5,468 bases of DNA. Source: Deltaproteobacteria bacterium. GTDB taxonomy: Bacteria; Desulfobacterota; DSM-4660; Desulfatiglandales; Desulfatiglandaceae. Where the stretch lies: positions 1 to 5,468 of the forward strand of contig JAOZQV010000268.1 in NCBI GenBank assembly GCA_029932035.1. The letters run 5' to 3'. How positions within the stretch are numbered: the stretch's first letter is position 1; each line of letters starts with the position of its first letter. Under the pieces are notes generated by a model that searched no databases, was not told where the DNA came from, and was given only the letters and a program-made list of their open reading frames with translations. The position numbers were made by a program, and so were the translations under genes. Shown here piece after piece: positions 1 to 5,399 of this stretch.

Positions 1-35
1 ATAATGTATTGGACAACTAACGCCAGAGGGGTCAT
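1..35 (-). CDS. Possible start of a leftward gene running off the window
   Basis: On the minus strand an ATG at 35-33 opens a frame (MTPLALVVQYI) that stays open to the left edge. A GGGAG sequence lies about nine bases upstream, and a promoter-like pair lies further upstream at 121-150. Only 11 codons are visible, so no family can be named and chance is a serious alternative. Confidence 0.15.
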   Translation of the reverse strand, partial: MTPLALVVQYI

Positions 36-137
36 ATGCCGAAACTCCCAAAACCCGCGTTGAAGGTTTATGATTTGCTCATCAGTTTTTGTTTTTCTGG
101 ACCCTCAATGTCTGAGAGGCATATTAAAGTTATATAG
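36..137 (+). CDS. Doubtful 33-codon ORF, possibly a broken gene start
   Basis: A short ORF opens at ATG 36, four bases after an AGAGGGG ribosome-binding-like stretch (26-31), and ends at TAG 135-137. It encodes 33 residues, including a stretch reading LKVYDLLISF and one reading GPSMSERHIKVI. The amphipathic N-terminal feel and the abrupt stop suggest the truncated beginning of a longer protein, perhaps a transposase, but I do not recognise the family. The frame stays open for another 31 codons after the TAG, yet that part is AT-rich and not convincingly coding. It may equally be a chance ORF, because a minus-strand ORF start overlaps the same ATG region. Confidence 0.2.
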   Translation: MPKLPKPALKVYDLLISFCFSGPSMSERHIKVI

Positions 138-150
138 GGAACTTTGTCAA
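121..150 (-). promoter_or_regulatory. Possible leftward sigma-70 promoter
   Basis: The minus strand carries a perfect TTGACA (150-145) followed, after 18 bases, by TAATAT (126-121), or after 17 bases by TTAATA. It would fire towards the left edge, away from the corrinoid cluster, and could serve the partial leftward ORF at 35-1. The -35 match is perfect, but the -10 is only moderate and the surroundings are AT-rich, so a chance match is possible. Confidence 0.3.
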
Positions 151-445
151 GTAAAAAATGGGTCTTTTTTCATTTTTCTAAAACCGATGACCCAAATCCT
201 AAAATACTGAAGTTATCTTGTGCCAATCCATGAATTTAAATTTAGGCACTGCGAAGTTTCCAGAACAAAACGAATTCCTTTAAAAAATAAAAGAAATTAG
301 GGTGTTGGGAGGAGACATAGGCGTAATACACCGAATAAACAACACCGCAAATTGGCGCTGAGGTTGCGAAAAAAACCATTTGTGGATGGAAATTATTAAG
401 ATAAAAATGTAGTCTTTTTTGATATTCGTGTTGGATTCACTTCTA
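151..445. other. AT-rich non-coding stretch, nothing recognised
   Basis: About 300 bases upstream of the regulator gene hold no ORF with a credible start and ribosome-binding site on either strand. I see no tRNA, no convincing riboswitch and no strong hairpin followed by a T run. A short inverted pair TGGGTC/GACCCA (about 160-194) has a long loop and is probably chance. The region most likely serves as an intergenic spacer or upstream regulatory DNA for the rightward promoter at 491-520. Confidence 0.4.
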
Positions 446-459
446 TAGAGAGCTCTCTA
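446..459. promoter_or_regulatory. Perfect 14-bp palindrome, candidate operator
   Basis: TAGAGAGCTCTCTA is a perfect dyad. It sits 31 bases upstream of the -35 hexamer of the promoter serving the GntR-type gene. A second, looser inverted pair, TTCACT (436-441) and AGTGAA (476-481), brackets it. GntR/HutC regulators bind as dimers to short palindromes close to their own promoters, so this is a candidate autoregulatory or activator site. The position upstream of -35 rather than over the promoter is less typical of a repressor. No matching palindrome was found upstream of the minus-strand genes. Confidence 0.35.
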
Positions 460-490
460 AATGGCGTATGTATGGAGTGAAAGGACAGCC

Positions 491-520
491 TTGACATGCC
501 GGAATAGGGAATGTTATATA
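491..520 (+). promoter_or_regulatory. Sigma-70-type promoter for the regulator/corrinoid operon
   Basis: A perfect -35 TTGACA (491-496) is followed after 18 bases by TATATA (515-520) as -10; a 17-base spacing gives TTATAT. Transcription would begin around 527, leaving a short leader of roughly 20-35 bases before the regulator start. This is the best promoter in the window and is placed to drive the regulator and the corrinoid gene together. Confidence 0.6.
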
Positions 521-560
521 TATAAATGTTGATTTTACATTAAAAATCGTGCAAACCACT

Positions 561-1310
561 ATGAATATTCAAACAAAAATATACCGCCAGGCATCCGACC
601 CCGCCTACCTGCAGCTCGTCAACATTTTAAAGAGCAATATTGGGCAGGGAGTCTATCTTCCAGGCGATCGTTTGCCGTCTGAGTCGAAGCTGTGCAAACA
701 ATATGGGGTGAGCCCCATGACAGTTAGACGTTCCATCAATGCTTTGTTGGACCAGGGCATCGTGAGCACCGTTCAGGGGAGCGGCACCTATGTAAAGGCA
801 CCGGATTTGGGCGGGGTTACATTTAATCTGGATCAGTTTCATGAGCTGTTCAGAGATAAGGAGCGGACCCGGGTAAAGATTCTTGAAGTATTGATCAACC
901 GGGCGGATGATGCAACGGCAAAACGGTTGAAAATCAGGGTGGGGGAAAGAACGATTCTCATCCGGCGTGTATTGGTCCGGGACGGCGATCCCACCCTCTA
1001 TCACAGGGAACACCTGATATATGATCCTCACCTTCCCAGTGTGGAGGCTGAGTTGGAGGTCACCTCTCTTCACGGTCTGTTCGTGGGAACAGGGGAGTCT
1101 AAATTCAAAAGGGGCGACCTGGAGATCAAGGCGGCGGTTCTCTCAAAGGAGGAGGCAGATATCCTCAACACCATGCCCATGCAGCCCGCTTTTCGTCTGG
1201 AGCACGTCTTTTATGATTTCAATGACAACCCCGTCAGTTGGGGCCGGTTCATATGTCGCGGAGATCGTCTCACATTTACAGCGTCGGTGGGCCTCAGCGG
1301 ACTAAAATAG
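561..1310 (+). CDS. GntR-family (HutC subfamily) regulator with UTRA domain
   Basis: This is a cytoplasmic DNA-binding transcription factor of 249 residues, a usual length for the family. The N-terminal winged helix-turn-helix (about residues 15-78) shows the GntR signature: PGDRLPSES, then a recognition helix around SPMTVRRSINAL, then the wing QGSGTYV. A C-terminal UTRA ligand domain (about 91-243) follows and ends with the typical D-x-x-x-NPVSWG...RGDRLTF pattern. UTRA domains sense small effectors, as in HutC with urocanate or TreR with trehalose phosphate; the effector here is unknown. Being co-directional with and 26 bp upstream of a corrinoid-protein gene, it probably controls corrinoid-dependent methyl transfer and its own operon. 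I prefer ATG 561; an in-frame GTG at 549 would add four residues. Neither start has a clear Shine-Dalgarno sequence, which is odd given the strong promoter nearby. Confidence 0.9.
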   Translation: MNIQTKIYRQASDPAYLQLVNILKSNIGQGVYLPGDRLPSESKLCKQYGVSPMTVRRSINALLDQGIVSTVQGSGTYVKAPDLGGVTFNLDQFHELFRDKERTRVKILEVLINRADDATAKRLKIRVGERTILIRRVLVRDGDPTLYHREHLIYDPHLPSVEAELEVTSLHGLFVGTGESKFKRGDLEIKAAVLSKEEADILNTMPMQPAFRLEHVFYDFNDNPVSWGRFICRGDRLTFTASVGLSGLK

Positions 1311-1321
1311 ATATCGAGATC

Positions 1322-1327
1322 GGAAGG
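1322..1327 (+). promoter_or_regulatory. Ribosome-binding site deciding the corrinoid-gene start
   Basis: GGAAGG lies nine bases before ATG 1337, an ideal distance. It directly abuts the in-frame ATG 1328, which is too close to be used with it. This favours 1337 over 1328 and over the long in-frame extension back into the regulator gene (ATG 1238). Confidence 0.6.
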
Positions 1328-1336
1328 ATGGCAAGT

Positions 1337-1987
1337 ATGCTCGACATAGATATTCATTGGGAACTCGGCACCCTGTTGGCGGAATTAGAGGAGGAGGCTG
1401 TCCTGGATCTGGTTCGTGAAAGCCTGGCCAACGGTGTTGAACCGTTAACGATCATTGAACTTTGTCATAAGGGAATGATAGAGGTGGGCGAGCGTTACGA
1501 GAAGGGACAATACTTCATATCCGGGTTGATCATGGCCGGTGAGATTATGATTCAGGTAGGACAGTTGGTTTTTCCCTTTCTCGAAAGCGAGGTAGTCACC
1601 GGCGATGCTGGAAGCATTGTTCTGGGAACGGTTGAAGGAGACATCCATTTCGTCGGCAAGGACATTTTTAAGGTTTTAGTCCAAGGCTATGGGTTCACTG
1701 TTCACGATTTGGGCGTTGATGTTCCGGCGAGCAAGTTCCTTGCTTCAATCCACGAGTTTAAACCCGATATTCTGGGGATTTCCTGCTTAATCAGTTCAGC
1801 CTATGAAGACATGGCGGAGACCATCGGCCTTTTGAAAAAATATGTTCCAAAAGATCTTTCGCCTCGCGCCTACATCATCGGAGGACGGGTCGATGAGCTT
1901 GTGCGTAGGGAAGTGGAAGCGGATTTCTGGACAAAGGACGGCATGAAGGGGGTCCGTTTATGCCAGAAAATCATGGCTAAGGATTAG
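1337..1987 (+). CDS. Corrinoid (cobalamin)-binding methyltransferase protein, MtbC/MtaC-like
   Basis: This 216-residue protein is the methyl carrier of a corrinoid-dependent methyltransferase system. An N-terminal helical cap (about 10-85, B12-binding_2 type) precedes a Rossmann-like B12-binding domain (about 90-214). The base-off/His-on signature is complete: D102-x-H104-x-x-G107 within GDIHFVGKDI, with H104 the expected lower cobalt ligand; S149-C-L151 (SxL); G182-G183; and a C-terminal ADFWTKD matching the family's ADxxxxD stretch. The length matches stand-alone proteins such as MtaC, MtbC and MttC rather than a MetH fusion. It lies 26 bp behind the regulator gene and is probably co-transcribed with it. 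It converges on genes for a URO-D-like methyltransferase and a corrinoid activator, its likely partners. The methyl donor is not readable from the sequence. Confidence 0.9.
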   Translation: MLDIDIHWELGTLLAELEEEAVLDLVRESLANGVEPLTIIELCHKGMIEVGERYEKGQYFISGLIMAGEIMIQVGQLVFPFLESEVVTGDAGSIVLGTVEGDIHFVGKDIFKVLVQGYGFTVHDLGVDVPASKFLASIHEFKPDILGISCLISSAYEDMAETIGLLKKYVPKDLSPRAYIIGGRVDELVRREVEADFWTKDGMKGVRLCQKIMAKD

Positions 1988-1991
1988 TAGC

Positions 1992-2014
1992 TTTAGGAAA
2001 GCCCTAAATGGGCT
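1992..2014 (+). other. Two overlapping short hairpins after the corrinoid gene
   Basis: TTTAGG (1992-1997) can pair with CCTAAA (2003-2008), or AGCCC (2000-2004) can pair with GGGCT (2010-2014). The two stems share bases and exclude each other. Neither is followed by a T run, so this is at best a weak or factor-assisted 3' end, not a standard intrinsic terminator. Confidence 0.25.
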
Positions 2015-2040
2015 GTTGTGATCAGAGTAATAAGTTTAAA

Positions 2041-2070
2041 CCCTTTGCGTCTGCGGCTTTGCGTGAGACC
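2041..2070. repeat. CTTTGCGT direct repeat in the convergent intergenic region
   Basis: CTTTGCGT occurs twice, at 2043-2050 and 2057-2064, 14 bases apart, and is followed by GAGACC. On the other strand it reads as GGTCTCACGCAAAG...ACGCAAAGGG. It resembles the ACGCAAAG-rich motifs I recall as scattered between genes in several bacterial genomes. Only one copy pair is present here, so a genome-wide repeat family cannot be shown from the window. Confidence 0.4.
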
Positions 2071-2093
2071 TTTTCTGTTCCGGTTTATCCGGG

Positions 2094-3002
2094 TTAGATC
2101 GAAATTAAGTGATAGATTGCCGGGATACTTTCAAGGAATCGACCGGAATAGAGGCCGCAGGATGATGAAAGAATAAATCCGCCGTTTTGGGCAAGAGAAT
2201 GCAATAGCCCTCCCAGGTTTTCAAGATCGGATGGGGAAAGTTCCTCTTTCTCTAATATTTCTCCCTCGATCCCCGCCATCAAAACCAGTTGAGATCCATA
2301 CCGGGCCTTCAGCGACACAAGATCGTTCGTTCGATCCTGAACCGCCGCCAGGCCGTCAAACCCGTGGGAGAGGAGTTGCGGTATGATTTTAGAAATCTTA
2401 CCGCAGGAATGAAATAAGGCAAAGGCATGGGCCTCATGAATTTTTGAGACTACTCGATCGTAAAAAGGAGTAAAAAAACGCTTAATGTCCAGGGGATCAA
2501 AAAAAGTGCCCTGATCTCCCGCCAAATCATCAGCAATAACGACCCCATGAACCGGGTGTTCAAGACAACGATCAAGGAGAGTCTCAACATCCGCCCGCTC
2601 ATCTTCATAGGCCTTTAAAACGTTTTCTCTTTCGCGGACCCACCCGGTCAAAACCCTCATCAATCCCCCTTTTTCCACAAGCCGCTGAAAAGGCCCATCG
2701 ATGACGGCCATGACAAAAAGATCGGTCGCATCCAAGACCTCCTGAATGGCGGACACAGGGAAATACCGATACCCGAGCGCCTTATTCATATAGGGCTCCC
2801 GGGCCGTGGAAAGGCAGATCATATCCTGGCCCAGTCCCTTTATAAGTTTTAGACGGCCGTCGAGATTGTCATCAACACCTGCCCTTTCCAGGATATCCGC
2901 GCCTATCCACAGTTCCCCTTTTGGAAGATATTCCTTTTGAAGGCGCTGGAACGCGGCCTCAACTCTAAAACGGCGGGCTCTATCGAATCCGCTATCGCCC
3001 AT
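2094..3002 (-). CDS. URO-D-fold corrinoid methyltransferase (MtaA/MtbA-like superfamily)
   Basis: This 302-residue protein belongs to the uroporphyrinogen decarboxylase superfamily, which includes zinc-dependent methyltransferases that act on corrinoid proteins (MtaA, MtbA). The C-terminal half shows the pattern clearly: VVIADDLAGDQGTFFDP (about 154-170), then H198-S-C200-G in FALFHSCGKI, and C282 in SSSCGLYSG. H-x-C plus a distant Cys is the zinc-ligand set of the methyltransferases, and true heme-pathway HemE is not expected to carry it. The chain is shorter than the roughly 340 residues usual for MtaA, mainly at the N-terminus. It is the second gene of a two-gene minus-strand operon, 20 bp downstream of the activator, with a good AGAGGAAG site six bases before its ATG. 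It probably transfers methyl to or from the corrinoid protein encoded opposite; direction and substrate are unknown. Confidence 0.82.
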   Translation of the reverse strand: MGDSGFDRARRFRVEAAFQRLQKEYLPKGELWIGADILERAGVDDNLDGRLKLIKGLGQDMICLSTAREPYMNKALGYRYFPVSAIQEVLDATDLFVMAVIDGPFQRLVEKGGLMRVLTGWVRERENVLKAYEDERADVETLLDRCLEHPVHGVVIADDLAGDQGTFFDPLDIKRFFTPFYDRVVSKIHEAHAFALFHSCGKISKIIPQLLSHGFDGLAAVQDRTNDLVSLKARYGSQLVLMAGIEGEILEKEELSPSDLENLGGLLHSLAQNGGFILSSSCGLYSGRFLESIPAIYHLISI

Positions 3003-3008
3003 TTAATG

Positions 3009-3016
3009 CTTCCTCT
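3009..3016 (-). promoter_or_regulatory. Ribosome-binding site of the URO-D-like gene
   Basis: AGAGGAAG on the minus strand sits six bases upstream of ATG 3002, inside the 20-bp gap after the activator stop codon. It fixes the start and supports translation from a shared mRNA. Confidence 0.6.
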
Positions 3017-3022
3017 ATTCTT

Positions 3023-4843
3023 TCATCCGAGATCCAAGGCCTCCATAAAAATCCTTTGAAAACCGGTATCACCTGCCAGCTCCACATATTGGATTTCTTG
3101 AGCTAAGCTTTGGGCCTTTTTTCGTTTTGTCTCAGACATAAGCACGGCCTTTGCACCCATCCCTGCGGCGTTTCCAATCTGACGAAAACGGTCCAATGGG
3201 ATTTTAGGCAGCATGCCGATGCAGACGGCGCTCGATATATCAAGGTAACTTCCAAAGGCGCCCGCCACAATAATCTCATTAACGGCCTCAGCCAAGAGGC
3301 CGTTCTCTTTCAACAGGATGTCAATGCCCGCCCGGATTGCCCCCTTTGCTAATTGAAGTTCCCGCACATCCTTTTGGGTAATGACAACGGATGGAGCGCT
3401 GCCATCGATTTCATCGGCCAGGACGACTTCAAGTCCGTTTTGACCTTTTCTAACCAACGGATGATCGTCCATCATCCTGCCGCCTTTGTCGACAAGCCCT
3501 TGGGAAAGCAATTGAGCAAGCGCATCGAATATGCCTGAACCGCATATTCCAACCGGTCTGGCGTCCTGAATGACGTGGTATTGAATCTGGTTATCGGTTA
3601 TGCGCACATGTTCAATGGCGCCTTTTGCGGCGCGCATGCCGCAGGAGATATGGGCACCCTCAAATGCCGGACCCGAAGCGCAGGAAACGCTGCTGATCAT
3701 CCCCTCGGTTACCAGGGATATCTCCGTATTCGTGCCGATGTCTATGGCCAGCATGGGACCTGGATTTTCCTCTGCCAGGACGGCCAGTAACATGGCGAGA
3801 TGATCTCCTCCCACAAAACCGGCGATATTGGGTAGAAGATGTACATTGGCGCCTTTGGCAATAGAAAGTCCCAACTGCCGACCCTTTAGATCCATGGACC
3901 GGCTTACTGCCGGAACATGGGGCGCCCGGGCCAATTGAGCCACCGGAAGTCGAAGCAATAGGTGGTGCATAGCCGTGTTGCCGGCGACGACCACTTCGTT
4001 GATCCCTTCGGTCTGTTTGACGCCGACGTCCTGGCAGAATTCTTGAAAAAGATTATTCAAGGCGTCCACAACCATTTTTTGAAGGGTTTGGGCGCCTTTG
4101 TCGGATCTCTGAGAGTAAACCATCCTGGCGATGACATCTTCGCCGTAAGAGATTTGAGGATTCATGATCCCTTTGGCCGAGAGGGTGTGCCCGGATGCAA
4201 GATCGACCAGGTAAGCGGCAATCTTGGTTGTGCCGAGATCAACTGCCACCCCCAGATTTCCACTGTCTAACGGCACCGTGGAAATGATCTCGGTGTCTCG
4301 AACAGCGACTGAGGCCTCCCAACCCGTTGATCTCAGGAAGGGGGATAAAGTTTGCAAAACCGATTCGTCCAATTTATTGCAAGAGACGCCGTGTTGCTCC
4401 TGAAGTGCATCCACGAGGCGTTGGTCGTCTCCGCGGAGGTCGGTTAGCGAGGGGGCATGCAGCGAGACAGGGTAGGTGCGAATGAAGGGGTCGTGAAAAA
4501 CTGGTATGTCCAAGCCTTCCACCTGGAGTCGCTGGGGTGCGCTCAGTGATTCAGGGGGTATGTTTAGGACAAGATCACTTTTTGCATGTGTTTTGCATGC
4601 AAGTCGATACCCGCTAAAAAGTTCTTCCGAAGAGAGAAGTTTTCTTTCTTCCTGAAGAGGTTCCGATACGCTGCCTTTGAGGATTTGGACCTTGCATTTG
4701 CCGCAGGTGCCTGTTCCCCCACATAAACTCACCAGGTCAATTTCTTTTTGCCGTGCGCAGTCAAGCAAAGATTGGCCTGAAGGGAATCTGTCCCTCAGCC
4801 CTAAAGGCTGAAATTCGATCTGAAAGGATTTTTTATGATGCAT
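3023..4843 (-). CDS. RACE: 2Fe-2S, ASKHA-type ATP-dependent corrinoid activator (RamA-like, DUF4445)
   Basis: This protein of about 606 residues reactivates corrinoid proteins that have slipped to Co(II), using ATP and a low-potential electron to restore Co(I). An N-terminal plant-type ferredoxin domain carries C41, C47, C50 (CGGTGTCGKC) and C83 (RLACKTH) for a 2Fe-2S cluster. After a linker comes an ASKHA ATPase core: VAVDLGTTKIAA (199-210), EVVVAGNTAMHHLLL (283-297), LAIDIGTNTEISLV (365-378), ASGPAFEGAHISCGM (389-403), ICGSGIFDAL (433-442) and IIVAGAFGSYLD (524-535). Length and order match the family. The frame is open upstream to TTG 4906, but no ribosome-binding site precedes TTG 4906 or the ATGs at 4885 and 4870. 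ATG 4843 has GGAAAGG ten bases before it and gives the N-terminus usual for RACE. It is the first gene of the operon with the URO-D-like methyltransferase. Confidence 0.92.
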   Translation of the reverse strand: MHHKKSFQIEFQPLGLRDRFPSGQSLLDCARQKEIDLVSLCGGTGTCGKCKVQILKGSVSEPLQEERKLLSSEELFSGYRLACKTHAKSDLVLNIPPESLSAPQRLQVEGLDIPVFHDPFIRTYPVSLHAPSLTDLRGDDQRLVDALQEQHGVSCNKLDESVLQTLSPFLRSTGWEASVAVRDTEIISTVPLDSGNLGVAVDLGTTKIAAYLVDLASGHTLSAKGIMNPQISYGEDVIARMVYSQRSDKGAQTLQKMVVDALNNLFQEFCQDVGVKQTEGINEVVVAGNTAMHHLLLRLPVAQLARAPHVPAVSRSMDLKGRQLGLSIAKGANVHLLPNIAGFVGGDHLAMLLAVLAEENPGPMLAIDIGTNTEISLVTEGMISSVSCASGPAFEGAHISCGMRAAKGAIEHVRITDNQIQYHVIQDARPVGICGSGIFDALAQLLSQGLVDKGGRMMDDHPLVRKGQNGLEVVLADEIDGSAPSVVITQKDVRELQLAKGAIRAGIDILLKENGLLAEAVNEIIVAGAFGSYLDISSAVCIGMLPKIPLDRFRQIGNAAGMGAKAVLMSETKRKKAQSLAQEIQYVELAGDTGFQRIFMEALDLG

Positions 4844-4853
4844 AAAGCGGGTG

Positions 4854-4860
4854 CCTTTCC
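4854..4860 (-). promoter_or_regulatory. Likely ribosome-binding site of the activator gene
   Basis: GGAAAGG on the minus strand lies ten bases before ATG 4843, slightly longer than ideal. None of the upstream in-frame starts has a comparable site, so it supports the shorter protein. Confidence 0.45.
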
Positions 4861-4931
4861 GAAAATTCATATGGAATCTGCCCATATTTACCAAGAAAAC
4901 ATTCAAAGATGAGTTTGATAACCCGACAGTT

Positions 4932-4945
4932 TTCTCACGTGGGAA
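4932..4945. promoter_or_regulatory. Near-perfect palindrome around CACGTG upstream of the activator operon
   Basis: TTCTCACGTGGGAA matches its own reverse complement at 12 of 14 positions. It lies about 90 bp upstream of the preferred activator start, in the leader of the minus-strand operon. The place suits an operator, but its core differs from the TAGAGAG dyad at 446-459, so there is no evidence that the same regulator binds both. Confidence 0.25.
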
Positions 4946-4994
4946 GGCATTTTCATTGATTTCCGGTGTATTTCTTTGTAAACGATTTTAGGCA

Positions 4995-5023
4995 ATATTG
5001 CTGAGCCGATGCTCTTCTTTCAA
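4995..5023 (-). promoter_or_regulatory. Weak candidate promoter for the activator/methyltransferase operon
   Basis: The minus strand has TTGAAA (5023-5018) and, after 17 bases, CAATAT (5000-4995). The -35 is good and the -10 is poor (3 of 6). It is the best pair I found between the insertion-element remnant and the activator gene, and would leave a leader of roughly 150 bases. Confidence 0.25.
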
Positions 5024-5045
5024 CCGCGAGACGGAAAGATGTCTA

Positions 5046-5089
5046 TTCCGATGAATTCGGCCACCTGTTCCGAACCATTCCGGCCATTT
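5046..5089. repeat. Two tandem terminal-type repeats of the IS21 remnant
   Basis: Two degenerate units of about 22 bases share TTCCGA, then ATTC with one or two C, then GGCCA, starting at 5046 and 5068. Repeats like these near the ends of IS21-family elements are transposase-binding sites. They lie just outside the istB 3' end, as expected. Confidence 0.55.
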
Positions 5090-5118
5090 AGTCGGAGCGA
5101 AGCGACGCTGGTATTTTG

Positions 5119-5399
5119 TTATTTCTCAGAATCTGTTTTGTTAGTCAAGGGTGAATGCAACTTTCTCATAGACTCTCCTTCAAGTTAATCTTGTGAGCAC
5201 TGTGAATAAGGCGATCTAAGATAGCGTCTACAATGGTGGGATCGCGGATATTGTCATGCCAATTTTATATGGGCAGTTGAGTGGCCACTATAGTTGAGGA
5301 CAGTCCGTGTCTGTCCTCAATAACTTCCAAAATGTCTCGACGTTCTGGAGATGTCATGGGAGCAAGGCCGAGGTCATCGAGGATGAGAACTACGGGCGG
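5119..5399 (-). pseudogene. istB: istB, C-terminal fragment of the IS21 helper ATPase, disrupted
   Basis: IstB is the AAA+ ATPase that assists the IS21 transposase IstA. The minus strand from 5399 reads VVLILDDLGLAPM (Walker B), then SPERRDILEVIEDRHG, STIVATQLPI, NWHDNIRDPTIVDAILDRL and IHSAHKINLKES, all typical of the IstB C-terminal half. Two lesions are visible. A TAA (5267-5265) sits between LPI and NWHD, where relatives usually have Lys, so a single A-to-T change explains it. One base is missing from a G run near 5177, which breaks the usual LKGESMRK; shifting frame restores SMRKLHS and runs on to TAA at 5121-5119. The N-terminal half with Walker A is absent or scrambled to the right of 5400. 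The gene is therefore non-functional. Confidence 0.8.

Noticed and set aside
290..420. Cobalamin riboswitch upstream of the regulator, suggested by GGGAGGAGACATAGGCG
   Set aside because: I could not find a B12-box-like sequence or the conserved core order, and the stretch lies upstream of the predicted promoter, so it would not be in the mRNA.
627..1073. Minus-strand ORF of 148 codons inside the regulator gene
   Set aside because: It lies antisense to a clear GntR/UTRA gene, has no recognisable domain and is a shadow of that gene's codon use.
1238..1336. Longer form of the corrinoid protein starting inside the regulator gene
   Set aside because: The extra 33 residues are the regulator's coding sequence read in another frame. 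They do not look like the family N-terminus, and a well-spaced GGAAGG site precedes ATG 1337.
2080..2092. CCGG-TTTAT-CCGG hairpin as a terminator between the convergent genes
   Set aside because: The stem is only four base pairs, and no T run follows on either strand.
2094..3002. Heme-pathway uroporphyrinogen decarboxylase (HemE)
   Set aside because: The H-x-C...C zinc-ligand pattern and the neighbours (corrinoid protein and its activator) point to the methyltransferase branch of the superfamily.
3110..4270. Several plus-strand ORFs of 61-102 codons opposite the activator gene
   Set aside because: They are all antisense to the highly recognisable RACE coding sequence and show no domains of their own.
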